DNA of 19,103 nucleotides from Frondihabitans sp. (GTDB lineage Bacteria > Actinomycetota > Actinomycetes > Actinomycetales > Microbacteriaceae), in NCBI GenBank assembly GCA_025464735.1, contig JAODMX010000085.1, forward strand, positions 1 to 19,103, written 5' to 3'. Made by a program: the position numbers and the translations under genes. Positions 5,309 to 13,452 of this stretch are shown here, piece by piece. Numbering within the stretch: position 1 is the first letter of the stretch; every line of letters starts with the position of its first letter. The notes under the pieces are model-generated. The model had not been told where the DNA came from, did no database searches, and was given only the letters and a program-made list of their open reading frames with translations.

Positions 5309-6832
5309 ATGTCGATTGACCCATTCCCGAACGGCCCTGCCGTCCTCGAACTCCGCGAGGTCGCCAAGTCGTTCGGGCCCGTCGTTGCGCTGGCTTCGGC
5401 CACCCTCGAAGTGCGCCCGAGTTCGATCCACGCGCTCGTAGGCGAGAACGGTGCGGGCAAGTCCACTCTCGTGAAGATCGTCGCGGGGCTCTACCAGCGC
5501 GACAGCGGTGTGTTCCGCTTTCGCGGCGACGACGTCGACTTCGCGTCGACAGCGGCGGCCAAGGCTGCCGGCATCGCCGTCATCTACCAGGAGCCGACGC
5601 TCTTCCCCGACCTGTCGGTCACGGAGAACATCTTCATGGGGCGCCAGCCGACCGACCGGTTCGGCCGGGTCGACCGCAAGGCGATGCGTGCCGAGGCGAC
5701 GGAGATCTTCACGCGCCTCGCCGTCTCCATCGACCCGGACCGAACGGCCGAGGGACTATCGATCGCCGATCAGCAGATCATCGAGATCGCCAAGGCCATT
5801 TCGCTGGATGCTCGGCTCCTAATCATGGACGAGCCCACGGCCGCCCTCAGCGGCGTCGAGGTCGAGCGACTCTTCGCCGTCGCCCGCAGCCTCCGCGACG
5901 AAGGCCGCGGGCTCGTCTTCATCTCGCACCGCTTCGACGAGGTCTTCTCCCTGTGCGACACGGTGACCGTCATGCGCGACGGATCGTTCGTGTCCACGGA
6001 TCCGATTTCCGACGTGACGGAGGACGAGATCGTCCGTCGCATGGTCGGTCGCGAGGTGACCAACCTCTTCCCGAAGCACGAGGCCGAGATCGGTGATGTC
6101 GTGCTCACCGTCGACGGCTTGAGTGCCACCGGCGTCTTCCACGACATCTCGTTCACCGTGCGTGCCGGCGAGATCGTCGGGCTGGCGGGGCTGGTCGGGG
6201 CCGGTCGGAGCGAGATCGTTCGCGCCGTGTTCGGTGTCGACGACTACCAGCAGGGCAGCGTCACTGTCTCGGGCGCGAAGCTCGCCAAGCACAATCCCAG
6301 CCAGGCGATGCAACTCGGCCTCGGGCTTGTCCCGGAGGATCGACGCAAGCAGGGTCTCGTCATGGAGTCGTCGGTCGCGCGCAACTCGACCCTCGCCATC
6401 CGCGAGGGCCTGGCCCGCTGGGGTCTGCTCAAGTCGTCCTCCGAGAACGCGTCGGCCGAGATCTGGGCGAGTCGGCTCCAGGTCAAGACGACGTCGCTCG
6501 ACACTCTCGTCGGCACACTCAGCGGCGGCAACCAGCAGAAGGTCGTGCTGGCCAAGTGGCTGGCGACGAACCCCAAGGTGCTGATCATCGATGAGCCGAC
6601 GCGTGGCATCGACGTCGGCACGAAGTCGGAGGTACACCGCCTTATCGGCGAGCTGGCCGGCCGGGGCATGGCAATCGTCATGATCTCGTCGGAGCTGCCG
6701 GAGGTCTTGGGAATGGCGGATCGGATCCTTGTGGTCAGGGAGGGCCGGATCACGGCCGAGATCGGACGCGACGACGCCACTGCCGACAACGTGATGTATG
6801 CGGCGACCCACGCGGCGGAGGCTCTCCGATGA
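5309..6832 (+). CDS. rhaT: Sugar ABC transporter ATP-binding protein, two ATPase domains (rhamnose importer)
   Basis: A 507-residue CUT2-family tandem ATPase that powers the importer from the cytoplasmic face. Domain 1 has Walker A GENGAGKS (45-52), a Q-loop VIYQEPTLF, a degenerate signature LSIADQQ, and Walker B LLIMDEPTAALS (about 171-182). Domain 2 has the altered Walker A GLVGAGRSE normal for this family, signature LSGGNQQK (about 404-411) and Walker B LIIDEPTRGID (about 425-435). Length and domain pattern match RbsA-type proteins. The start ATG 5309 is favoured; the earlier TTG 5276 and ATG 5282 lie almost on the operator. The ribosome site is weak. The name follows the Rhizobium leguminosarum rhaSTPQ scheme; E. 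coli rhaT is a different, unrelated permease. Confidence 0.92.
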   Translation: MSIDPFPNGPAVLELREVAKSFGPVVALASATLEVRPSSIHALVGENGAGKSTLVKIVAGLYQRDSGVFRFRGDDVDFASTAAAKAAGIAVIYQEPTLFPDLSVTENIFMGRQPTDRFGRVDRKAMRAEATEIFTRLAVSIDPDRTAEGLSIADQQIIEIAKAISLDARLLIMDEPTAALSGVEVERLFAVARSLRDEGRGLVFISHRFDEVFSLCDTVTVMRDGSFVSTDPISDVTEDEIVRRMVGREVTNLFPKHEAEIGDVVLTVDGLSATGVFHDISFTVRAGEIVGLAGLVGAGRSEIVRAVFGVDDYQQGSVTVSGAKLAKHNPSQAMQLGLGLVPEDRRKQGLVMESSVARNSTLAIREGLARWGLLKSSSENASAEIWASRLQVKTTSLDTLVGTLSGGNQQKVVLAKWLATNPKVLIIDEPTRGIDVGTKSEVHRLIGELAGRGMAIVMISSELPEVLGMADRILVVREGRITAEIGRDDATADNVMYAATHAAEALR

Positions 6833-7896
6833 GTACGATCACCGAATCGAAGCCCGTCGCGGGCGGGCAGCAGCCGGCACCGCAGAACGGCAACTCGCTG
6901 AGTCGCGGCTTCGGGCGCTTGGTGAAGGCGCGCGAGACGTCCATCTTCCTGGTGATCGTCGTCGTCGTGGTCGTCACGACGATCGTCAACCCGAGCTTCC
7001 TCTTCTCGGTGGACGGCTGGCGCGACCTGCTTCTGACTCCGGCCATGCTGCTTCTGCTGGCGGTCGGTGAGGCCATGGTCATCGTGACCCGAAGTGTCGA
7101 CCTCTCCGTCGGATCCGTGGTCGGGCTCACGGCCTACCTGACCGGGCAGCTGTTCATCCACGTTCCCGGGATCCCGACCATCGCCGTCTTCGCCATCTGC
7201 GTCGTCGCGGGAGGCTTCCTGGGGCTTATCAACGGAGCGCTCGTCGCCTTCGCGAAGGTCCCCGCGCTCGTGATCACTCTGGGCACGCTCTACGTCTACC
7301 GCGGCGTCAACGTGCTCTGGACGGGCAGCAACGAGATCACCCCGTCGCAGCTGCCCAATTCGTTCTTGAATCTCGGCACGAACAGCGTCGTCGGTCTGCC
7401 GTACCTCTTCATCATCGCGATCGTGGTGGTCCTGGTGGCCGGGTGGTACATGCGCAACAAGCGCAGCGGACGTGAGCTGTACGCGATCGGATCCGACCCA
7501 GATGCGGCCGAGCTGTACGGACTCAAGGTGCGTCGTAGGATCCTGGTCGCCTTCGTCATCTCCGGAGCCCTGGCCGGCCTCGCGGGCGTGCTCTTCACGG
7601 CGCGATACGGCACGAGCGACTCGCAGACGGGCACCGGCCTCGAACTGCAGGCCGTGGGAGCCGCGGTCATCGGTGGTGTCGCGATCTTCGGCGGAAGCGG
7701 CTCGGTCTACGGGGCGGCCATCGGTGCCTTCCTGCTGATCACGATCAGTCGGGCGCTGCCGATCCTGGGGGTTTCGAGCTTCTGGCAGCAGGCCGTCGTC
7801 GGTGTGCTGATCGTCGCGGCGATCGTGCTCGACCGCTATCTCTCGCTCCGTGTATCCAGACGGCTCATCGCTGCCAGGGAGGTCTCGCATGTCTAG
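6829..7896 (+). CDS. rhaP: Sugar ABC transporter permease 1 (rhamnose importer)
   Basis: A 355-residue CUT2 membrane subunit that starts with an ATGA overlap on the rhaT stop. After a polar N-terminus of about 40 residues come hydrophobic segments (about 10) and the conserved TRSVDLSVGSVVG near residues 84-96, the family's version of the GIDLSVG motif. The coupling region YAIGSDPDAAELYGLKVRR lies near residues 218-236 and contacts the ATPase, followed by GAAVIGGVAIFGGSGSVYGA. With rhaQ it forms the transmembrane pore. Substrate is inferred from the operon. Confidence 0.9.
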   Translation: MSTITESKPVAGGQQPAPQNGNSLSRGFGRLVKARETSIFLVIVVVVVVTTIVNPSFLFSVDGWRDLLLTPAMLLLLAVGEAMVIVTRSVDLSVGSVVGLTAYLTGQLFIHVPGIPTIAVFAICVVAGGFLGLINGALVAFAKVPALVITLGTLYVYRGVNVLWTGSNEITPSQLPNSFLNLGTNSVVGLPYLFIIAIVVVLVAGWYMRNKRSGRELYAIGSDPDAAELYGLKVRRRILVAFVISGALAGLAGVLFTARYGTSDSQTGTGLELQAVGAAVIGGVAIFGGSGSVYGAAIGAFLLITISRALPILGVSSFWQQAVVGVLIVAAIVLDRYLSLRVSRRLIAAREVSHV

Positions 7897-8935
7897 CATC
7901 GACGCAACACCCGATCTCGCCTCGCTCGGGGGTACCGGCCGGAGCATCCCCGCCTACGGGAACCCGCTCTGGAAGCGCCTCCTGGTCTCGCGGGAGACGA
8001 CCATCATCGGTGCACTCATCGTGGTCTGGATCATCGCCGCCATCGTCGTGCCGTATTTCAACTCGACGACGACGGTTGACTTCCTTCTGCTCGACACGGC
8101 GCCGATCCTGATGATCGCACTGCCGATGACCTTCGTCATCATGACGGGCGAGATCGACCTGTCCGTCGGCAGCACCGTCGGCCTCAGCAGCGTGCTGCTC
8201 GGGCTCCTGACCCAGGCGCACGTTCCGTTCGGGTTGTCGATCGTGCTCTGCCTGGTGCTCGGCCTGGTGGCAGGCGCGTTCAACGGGTTCTTCGTCACCG
8301 TGGTCGGCCTGCCGTCGATCGCCGTCACCATCGGCACGATCGCTCTCTACCGCGGCATCGCCGTCGGGCTGCTCGGGACGACCGCCGTCTCGAACTTCCC
8401 GTCGTACTGGGAAAATCTGGCGCAGCAGCAGATCGGGAGCACGGGGATCCCGGTGGTCATGATCCTGATCGCCGTCCTGATCGTGGTCTTCGGCTTCGTC
8501 CTGCATTTCACGCCATTCGGTCGGGGGCTTATCGCTCTCGGCCTGTCGAGCGACGCCGCGCTCTTCTCGGGCGTCAACGTCAACAGGTCGAAGTTCATCT
8601 CGTTCCTCCTGACCGGCGTCGTCTCGGCCCTTGCCGGCGTCTTCTGGACGCTGCGATACAGCACAGCCCGCGGTGACAACGCGACCGGCCTCGAACTCTC
8701 CGTGATCGCGGCCGTGCTCCTCGGCGGGGTCTCGATCTTCGGCGGAAAGGGTGCTCTGCCCGGTGTTATCGCCGGTGTGCTCCTCATCGGGGTGCTGCAG
8801 GAGGCCTTGCAGTTGGCGAGCGTGTCGTCCGATGCGATCACCGTCGTCACCGGAGTCGTCCTGATCCTCTCCGTCGTCACTCCTCAGGTGATCCGTCGTG
8901 TCCGGTCGCGAAGACCGCGAGCCGTCAGCGCCTGA
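7889..8935 (+). CDS. rhaQ: Sugar ABC transporter permease 2 (rhamnose importer)
   Basis: A 348-residue CUT2 permease, homologous in layout to rhaP: a membrane domain with MTGEIDLSVGSTVGLSS (about 89-105), the coupling helix region LIALGLSSDAALFSGVNVNR, and the ending LLGGVSIFGGKGALPG. The start ATG 7889 has AGGGAGG about 7 bases upstream and overlaps the rhaP stop by 8 bases; upstream in-frame starts are weaker. The two permeases differ clearly in sequence, as in other heterodimeric rhamnose importers. A 76-base gap follows before rhaS. Confidence 0.9.
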   Translation: MSSIDATPDLASLGGTGRSIPAYGNPLWKRLLVSRETTIIGALIVVWIIAAIVVPYFNSTTTVDFLLLDTAPILMIALPMTFVIMTGEIDLSVGSTVGLSSVLLGLLTQAHVPFGLSIVLCLVLGLVAGAFNGFFVTVVGLPSIAVTIGTIALYRGIAVGLLGTTAVSNFPSYWENLAQQQIGSTGIPVVMILIAVLIVVFGFVLHFTPFGRGLIALGLSSDAALFSGVNVNRSKFISFLLTGVVSALAGVFWTLRYSTARGDNATGLELSVIAAVLLGGVSIFGGKGALPGVIAGVLLIGVLQEALQLASVSSDAITVVTGVVLILSVVTPQVIRRVRSRRPRAVSA

Positions 8936-9011
8936 GCCTCCGTTCCCCCAGTCTCTCCTCTACCCCCGCACCACTCCGGCGCTGTCCGGATCAACCGAAG
9001 GAAGAACGAAG

Positions 9012-10055
9012 ATGTTGTTTCATTTCACCAACACCAAGAGGCGTCGCGTCGCAGCGATCGCTGCTGGCGCCCTCGCGGTCGCACTGATCGCAACCGGATG
9101 TTCGTCCTCCGGTGGAAGCGGTGGTTCGGGCGGCTCGAAGAACTACAAGATCACGTTCCTGCCGAAGTCGCTCGGGAACAACTACTTCGTGGCCTCCGAC
9201 GGTGGCGGCGGTAAAGAAGCCGTCAAGGCCTTCAAGGGCACCTACGCCGAGGTCGGCCCCACCACCGCCACCGCGTCGGCTCAGGTCAGTTACATCAACA
9301 CGCTGACGCAGCAGCATGTCGGAGCGATCGTGCTCTCGGCCAACGACCCCAACGCTCTGTGCAGCGCTTTGAAGCAGGCCATGTCGGCCGGCGTCAAGGT
9401 CGTCACGTTCGACTCCGACACCGCGACCGGTTGCCGCGACGCCTTCGTCAACCAGGCGTCGACGGAGGGCATCGCCGAGGCTCAGGCAGACATCATGGCG
9501 AAGGACATCGGATCCAGTGGCCAGGTCGCGATCCTCTCCGCCGAGCCCAACGCAACGAACCAGAACGCCTGGAACGCCGCGATGACGAAGTACATGGCGA
9601 AGAAGTACCCGAACATCAAGATCGTCACGACCGTCTACGGCAACGACGACGACCAGACGTCGTACGACGACACGGGCGCCCTGGTGCAGAAGTACCCGCA
9701 GCTCAAGGGCATCATCTCGCCCACGACGGTCGGCATCGCTGCCGCCGCCCGCTACCTGTCCACCTCGCAGTACAAGGGCAAGGTCGCGCTCACGGGGCTC
9801 GGCACGCCGGACGCGATGAAGTCGTACGTCAAGGACGGCACCGTCAAGGCTTTCGCTCTCTGGAACCCGTCCAACCTGGGCTACCTCGCCGCTTACACGG
9901 CGAAGGCCCTGATCGACGGCACGATCTCGGGCAAGACGGGCCAGTCGTTCAAGGCCGGCAAGCTCGGAACGTTCACGGTCGGCGCTGACAAGACGGTACT
10001 CCTGGGCAACCCGACGGTCTTCAACGCGGCGAACATCGACAATTTCAACTTCTAG
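9012..10055 (+). CDS. rhaS: Rhamnose ABC transporter substrate-binding lipoprotein
   Basis: A 347-residue binding protein. Its signal peptide has a basic N-region (KRRR at 9-12), a hydrophobic core, and a lipobox ending ATGC at Cys30, so it is a membrane-anchored lipoprotein. A glycine/serine linker (31-41) leads into a periplasmic-binding fold of the ribose/rhamnose type: YKITFLPKSLGNNYFVAS, an IVLSANDPNALCSAL ligand-loop region, VVTFDSDTA, and GIISPTTVGIAAAARYL. The start ATG 9012 follows GAAGGAAG; the longer upstream frame is rejected because it would bury the signal peptide. It closes the importer operon and is followed by a 15-base-pair hairpin (10064-10106). The name follows the Rhizobium scheme; E. 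coli rhaS is an AraC regulator. Confidence 0.9.
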   Translation: MLFHFTNTKRRRVAAIAAGALAVALIATGCSSSGGSGGSGGSKNYKITFLPKSLGNNYFVASDGGGGKEAVKAFKGTYAEVGPTTATASAQVSYINTLTQQHVGAIVLSANDPNALCSALKQAMSAGVKVVTFDSDTATGCRDAFVNQASTEGIAEAQADIMAKDIGSSGQVAILSAEPNATNQNAWNAAMTKYMAKKYPNIKIVTTVYGNDDDQTSYDDTGALVQKYPQLKGIISPTTVGIAAAARYLSTSQYKGKVALTGLGTPDAMKSYVKDGTVKAFALWNPSNLGYLAAYTAKALIDGTISGKTGQSFKAGKLGTFTVGADKTVLLGNPTVFNAANIDNFNF

Positions 10056-10063
10056 TACCGGGT

Positions 10064-10106
10064 GAGGAAGGGGCGGGGTCGCGTGGTGCGGCCCCGCCCG
10101 TTCCTC
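10064..10106 (+). terminator. Strong hairpin terminator after the importer operon
   Basis: Positions 10064-10078 pair with 10092-10106 (GAGGAAGGGGCGGGG against CCCCGCCCGTTCCTC), a 15-base stem with one mismatch and a 13-base loop. No T-run follows. It separates the importer from the rhaI operon, which has its own promoter. Confidence 0.75.
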
Positions 10107-10127
10107 GTCGAGGAGGATGCTGTGAGC

Positions 10128-10156
10128 TTGACGCCGCCGCTGCCAACTCCTACAGT
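10128..10156 (+). promoter_or_regulatory. Promoter of the rhaI-rhaDE-rhaB operon
   Basis: -35 TTGACG at 10128-10133, 17-base spacer, -10 TACAGT at 10151-10156. The LacI-type operator starts 14 bases after the -10. This is one of the best sigma-70-like promoters in the window. Confidence 0.65.
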
Positions 10157-10169
10157 GGTAAAAAATGAT

Positions 10170-10181
10170 TGAAACGATTCA
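10170..10181. promoter_or_regulatory. LacI-family operator, site 4 (rhaI side)
   Basis: TGAAACGATTCA, identical to the site before the MFS operon. It lies over the early transcribed region of the rhaI operon, 25 bases before the ATG. Confidence 0.75.
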
Positions 10182-10206
10182 CAACGCTGTGAGAAACGGA
10201 ACGAAA

Positions 10207-11373
10207 ATGAGCACCTTCGCCGACATCACGCCCGCTCTTGAGCGGCAGGCGATCGAACTGCCGAGCTGGGCGTTCGGCAACTCCGGCACGCGCTTCAAGG
10301 TCTTCGGTACGGCAGGCACGCCTCGCACGCCGGAGGAGAAGATCGCCGACGCCGCCAAGGTCAACGAGCTGACCGGGCTTGCTCCCGCCGTGGCTCTCCA
10401 CATTCCGTGGGACCTCGTCGACGACTGGTCGGCGCTGCGAGCGTACGCGCAGAGCCTCGGCGTCGAGCTGGGCACCGTCAACTCCAATACCTTCCAGGAA
10501 GACGACTACAAGTTCGGGAGCCTCGCGCACTCGGATCCCGCGATTCGTCAGAAGGCCGTCGACCACCACCTGCTCTGCCTCGACGTGATGAACGAGACGG
10601 GGTCGCGCGACCTCAAGATCTGGCTCGCCGACGGCACCAACTACCCTGGCCAAGATTCGTTGCGTCAGCGCCAGGATCACCTGGCCGAATCGCTGCAGAA
10701 GATCTACGACCGCCTGGGCGACGACCAGCGCCTCGTGCTTGAGTACAAGTTCTTCGAGCCGGCTTTCTATCACACCGACGTTCCCGACTGGGGTACCAGC
10801 TACGCGCAGGTCTCGGCCCTCGGCCCGAAGGCGTACACCTGCCTGGACACCGGCCATCACGCGCCGGGCACGAACATCGAGTTCATCGTGATGCAGTTGC
10901 TGCGCCTCGGCAAGCTCGGCTCGTTCGACTTCAACTCGCGGTTCTACGCCGACGACGACCTGATTGTGGGCGCGGCCGATCCGTTCCAGTTGTTCCGCAT
11001 CCTTTTCGAGGTCATCAACGGTGGCGGTCTCGAGGTCGGGTCTCCGGTGCAGTTCATGCTCGACCAGTGCCACAACGTCGAAGACAAGATCCCGGGTCAG
11101 ATCCGGTCCGTGCTCAACGTGCAAGAGATGACGGCGCGAGCGCTGCTCGTCGACCGCCCGGCCCTGGCCGCGGCTCAGGAGGCCCACGACGTCCTGGGAG
11201 CCAACGGCGTCCTGATGGACGCCTTCTATACCGACGTCCGCCCCGCTCTCGCCGACTGGCGTGAGTCCCGCGGGCTGCCCGCCGACCCGATGAAGGCCTA
11301 CGCCGCGTCGGGCCACCAAGAGAAGCTCGCCGAAGAACGCGTCGGCGGCAAGCAGCTGAGCTGGAGCGCCTGA
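10207..11373 (+). CDS. rhaI: L-rhamnose isomerase (Gram-positive/Pseudomonas-type RhaI)
   Basis: A 388-residue TIM-barrel aldose-ketose isomerase converting L-rhamnose to L-rhamnulose with divalent metal. The landmarks of the P. stutzeri enzyme recur at a constant offset of about 40: Glu179 and Lys181 (LEYKFF), Asp214 and His217 (CLDTGHH), and Asp286 in MLDQCHN. The position matching the fourth metal ligand, His281 in P. stutzeri (from memory), reads as Asp241 in SFDFNSRFYADDDL. The start is ATG 10207; an upstream in-frame ATG at 10165 lies on the operator and is discarded. The leader is short and its ribosome site weak. It is the first gene of the catabolic operon, followed 5 bases later by the fused aldolase gene. 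Confidence 0.92.
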   Translation: MSTFADITPALERQAIELPSWAFGNSGTRFKVFGTAGTPRTPEEKIADAAKVNELTGLAPAVALHIPWDLVDDWSALRAYAQSLGVELGTVNSNTFQEDDYKFGSLAHSDPAIRQKAVDHHLLCLDVMNETGSRDLKIWLADGTNYPGQDSLRQRQDHLAESLQKIYDRLGDDQRLVLEYKFFEPAFYHTDVPDWGTSYAQVSALGPKAYTCLDTGHHAPGTNIEFIVMQLLRLGKLGSFDFNSRFYADDDLIVGAADPFQLFRILFEVINGGGLEVGSPVQFMLDQCHNVEDKIPGQIRSVLNVQEMTARALLVDRPALAAAQEAHDVLGANGVLMDAFYTDVRPALADWRESRGLPADPMKAYAASGHQEKLAEERVGGKQLSWSA

Positions 11374-11378
11374 ACAAC

Positions 11379-13445
11379 ATGCCCGTGAACGACACGACCA
11401 CAACCGCGACCGCGTCGACGACACCAGACGAGTTGATCGCTCGTTCGAATCGTCTGGGACAGGATCCCGCGAACACGAATTACGCGGGTGGTAACACATC
11501 CGCGAAGGGCACGGGTATCGACCCTGCGACCGGTGAGCCGGTCGAGTTGCTCTGGGTGAAGGGCTCCGGTGGTGACCTTGGCACGTTGACCACATCGGGT
11601 CTCGCGGTGTTGCGGCTCGATCGCCTTCGGGCTCTGGCGAATGTGTATCCCGGGGTCGATCATGAAGACGAGATGGTGGCCGCGTTCGATTACACGCTGC
11701 ACGGCAAGGGTGGCGCCGCGCCGTCGATCGACACGGCCATGCACGGTCTTGTCGATTCCGCCCACGTTGACCATCTGCATCCTGATTCGGGAATCGCGAT
11801 CGCGACGGCGGCCGACGGTGAGACGCTCACTGCCACCATTTTCGGAAGCAGGGTTGTCTGGGTGCCGTGGCGGCGTCCGGGCTGGCAGCTCGGCCAAGAC
11901 ATCGCCGACATCAAGGCGGCCAACCCCGGTGCGATCGGCACGATCCTGGGTGGTCACGGGATCACGGCGTGGGGTGACACGTCGGATGAGGCGGAGGCGA
12001 ATTCGCTCTGGATCATCGAGACCGCGGCCGCCTATATTGCATCGCACGGCAGGAAGGATCCGTTCGGCCCGGCCCTCGACGGGTTCGAACCCCTCGACGA
12101 GGCGGCCCGGCGTGCAAAGGCGGCGGCGTTGGCTCCGGCGATCCGTGGCCTGGTGTCGACCGACAGGGTGCAGGTCGGCCACTTCACCGACGATCCCCGG
12201 GTGTTGGAGTTCCTGAGTCGTGCGGAGCACCCGCGTCTGGCCGCGCTGGGGACGTCGTGCCCGGACCATTTCTTACGGACCAAGGTCAAGCCGTTACTGC
12301 TCGACCTACCCGCGTCGGCGTCGGTCGAGGAGTCGCTCGAGCGTCTCGCTGCGCTCCACGATGAGTACCGGGCCGACTACCAGGCCTACTACGACCGGTT
12401 CGCGACGGCTGATTCCCCGGCGATCCGTGGTCAGGATCCGGCGATCGTCCTGATCCCGGGGGTCGGCATGTTCTCCTACGGGGCGGACAAGCAGACGGCT
12501 CGGGTGGCGGGGGAGTTCTACCTGAACGCGATCAACGTGATGCGTGGTGCTGAGGCGATCTCCTCGTACGCGCCGATTGACGAGTCGGAGAAGTTCCGGA
12601 TCGAGTATTGGGCCCTCGAGGAGGCCAAGCTGAAGCGTCGAGCCGCCCCGAAGCCCCTGGCCGGGCGGATCGCGTTGGTGACGGGGGCCGCGTCGGGTAT
12701 TGGTAAGGCGATCGCGACGCGCCTCGCGGCCGAGGGTGCCTGTGTGGTGATCGCGGATCTCGACCTGGCCAAGGCGCAGGCAGCCGCGGCAGAGCTGGGC
12801 TCGACCGATGTAGCGATCGGGATCCAGACCAATGTGACGAGTGAGGACGAGATCGCGTCCGGGATCCAGGAGACCCTTCTGGCTTTCGGGGGTCTTGATC
12901 TTGTTGTCAATAACGCGGGTCTGTCGTTGTCGAAGTCGTTGTTGGAGACGACGGTGGCGGATTGGGATTTGCAGCACAACGTGATGGCGAAGGGCTCGTT
13001 TCTTGTCTCGCGGGCCGCGGCTCGTGTTCTCATCGATCAGCAGCTCGGCGGCGACATCGTCTACATTTCGTCGAAGAACTCCGTCTTCGCCGGCCCGAAC
13101 AATATTGCCTACTCCGCGACGAAGGCCGACCAGGCGCACCAGGTCCGGTTGCTCGCGGCAGAGTTGGGGGAGTACGGCATCAGGGTCAACGGGATCAACC
13201 CCGACGGGGTGGTGCGCGGCTCGGGGATCTTCGCCGGCGGGTGGGGCGCGAAGCGTGCCGCCGTCTACGGTGTGCCCGAGGACGAGTTGGGTGCGTACTA
13301 CGCCCAGCGGACCCTGCTCAAGCGGGAGGTTCTGCCCGAGAACGTCGCGAACGCGGTCTTTGTGTTGACGGCCGGCGACCTCTCGCACACGACAGGCCTG
13401 CACATCCCCGTCGACGCGGGCGTTGCCGCCGCGTTCCTGCGGTAG
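11379..13445 (+). CDS. Bifunctional rhamnulose-1-phosphate aldolase / L-lactaldehyde dehydrogenase
   Basis: A 688-residue fusion. Residues 1 to about 420 form a class II aldolase/adducin domain with a metal-binding cluster at His129, His132 and His134 (HVDHLHPD); it would split L-rhamnulose 1-phosphate into DHAP and L-lactaldehyde. Residues from about 428 to the end are a short-chain dehydrogenase: TGAASGIG near 434-441 for NAD(P), NNAG, ISSK (serine near 564-565), and the catalytic Tyr578-x3-Lys582 (YSATK). This half would oxidise lactaldehyde to L-lactate. The architecture is known in rhamnose loci as RhaE-RhaW or RhaDE type. The gene starts 5 bases after rhaI and ends 7 bases before the rhaB start. 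It uses noticeably more TTG and T-ending codons than its neighbours, especially near 12890-12985. Confidence 0.92.
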   Translation: MPVNDTTTTATASTTPDELIARSNRLGQDPANTNYAGGNTSAKGTGIDPATGEPVELLWVKGSGGDLGTLTTSGLAVLRLDRLRALANVYPGVDHEDEMVAAFDYTLHGKGGAAPSIDTAMHGLVDSAHVDHLHPDSGIAIATAADGETLTATIFGSRVVWVPWRRPGWQLGQDIADIKAANPGAIGTILGGHGITAWGDTSDEAEANSLWIIETAAAYIASHGRKDPFGPALDGFEPLDEAARRAKAAALAPAIRGLVSTDRVQVGHFTDDPRVLEFLSRAEHPRLAALGTSCPDHFLRTKVKPLLLDLPASASVEESLERLAALHDEYRADYQAYYDRFATADSPAIRGQDPAIVLIPGVGMFSYGADKQTARVAGEFYLNAINVMRGAEAISSYAPIDESEKFRIEYWALEEAKLKRRAAPKPLAGRIALVTGAASGIGKAIATRLAAEGACVVIADLDLAKAQAAAAELGSTDVAIGIQTNVTSEDEIASGIQETLLAFGGLDLVVNNAGLSLSKSLLETTVADWDLQHNVMAKGSFLVSRAAARVLIDQQLGGDIVYISSKNSVFAGPNNIAYSATKADQAHQVRLLAAELGEYGIRVNGINPDGVVRGSGIFAGGWGAKRAAVYGVPEDELGAYYAQRTLLKREVLPENVANAVFVLTAGDLSHTTGLHIPVDAGVAAAFLR

Positions 13446-13452
13446 GCGCGTC

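Noticed and set aside
6244..7947. A 567-codon minus-strand open frame opposite the importer ATPase and permease
   Set aside because: Antisense to rhaT and rhaP with highly polar, repetitive composition; a shadow of the codon bias.
8898..9011. N-terminal extension of the substrate-binding protein
   Set aside because: It would place 38 polar residues before a clear lipoprotein signal peptide; the ATG at 9012 has a ribosome site.
8936..9011. Possible regulatory element in the 76-base rhaQ-rhaS gap
   Set aside because: Only a weak CCGG/CCGG pairing is visible; no operator copy, promoter or stable hairpin.
10122..10172. A 16-codon GTG frame preceded by a perfect AGGAGG, ahead of rhaI
   Set aside because: It overlies the rhaI promoter -35 and -10 and ends inside the operator, so it would not be on the main rhaI transcript. 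It could be a gene remnant, but there is no support for translation.
10165..10206. Upstream in-frame ATG extension of rhaI
   Set aside because: The extra 14 codons coincide with the LacI-type operator and begin about where transcription should start; ATG 10207 fits the family N-terminus.
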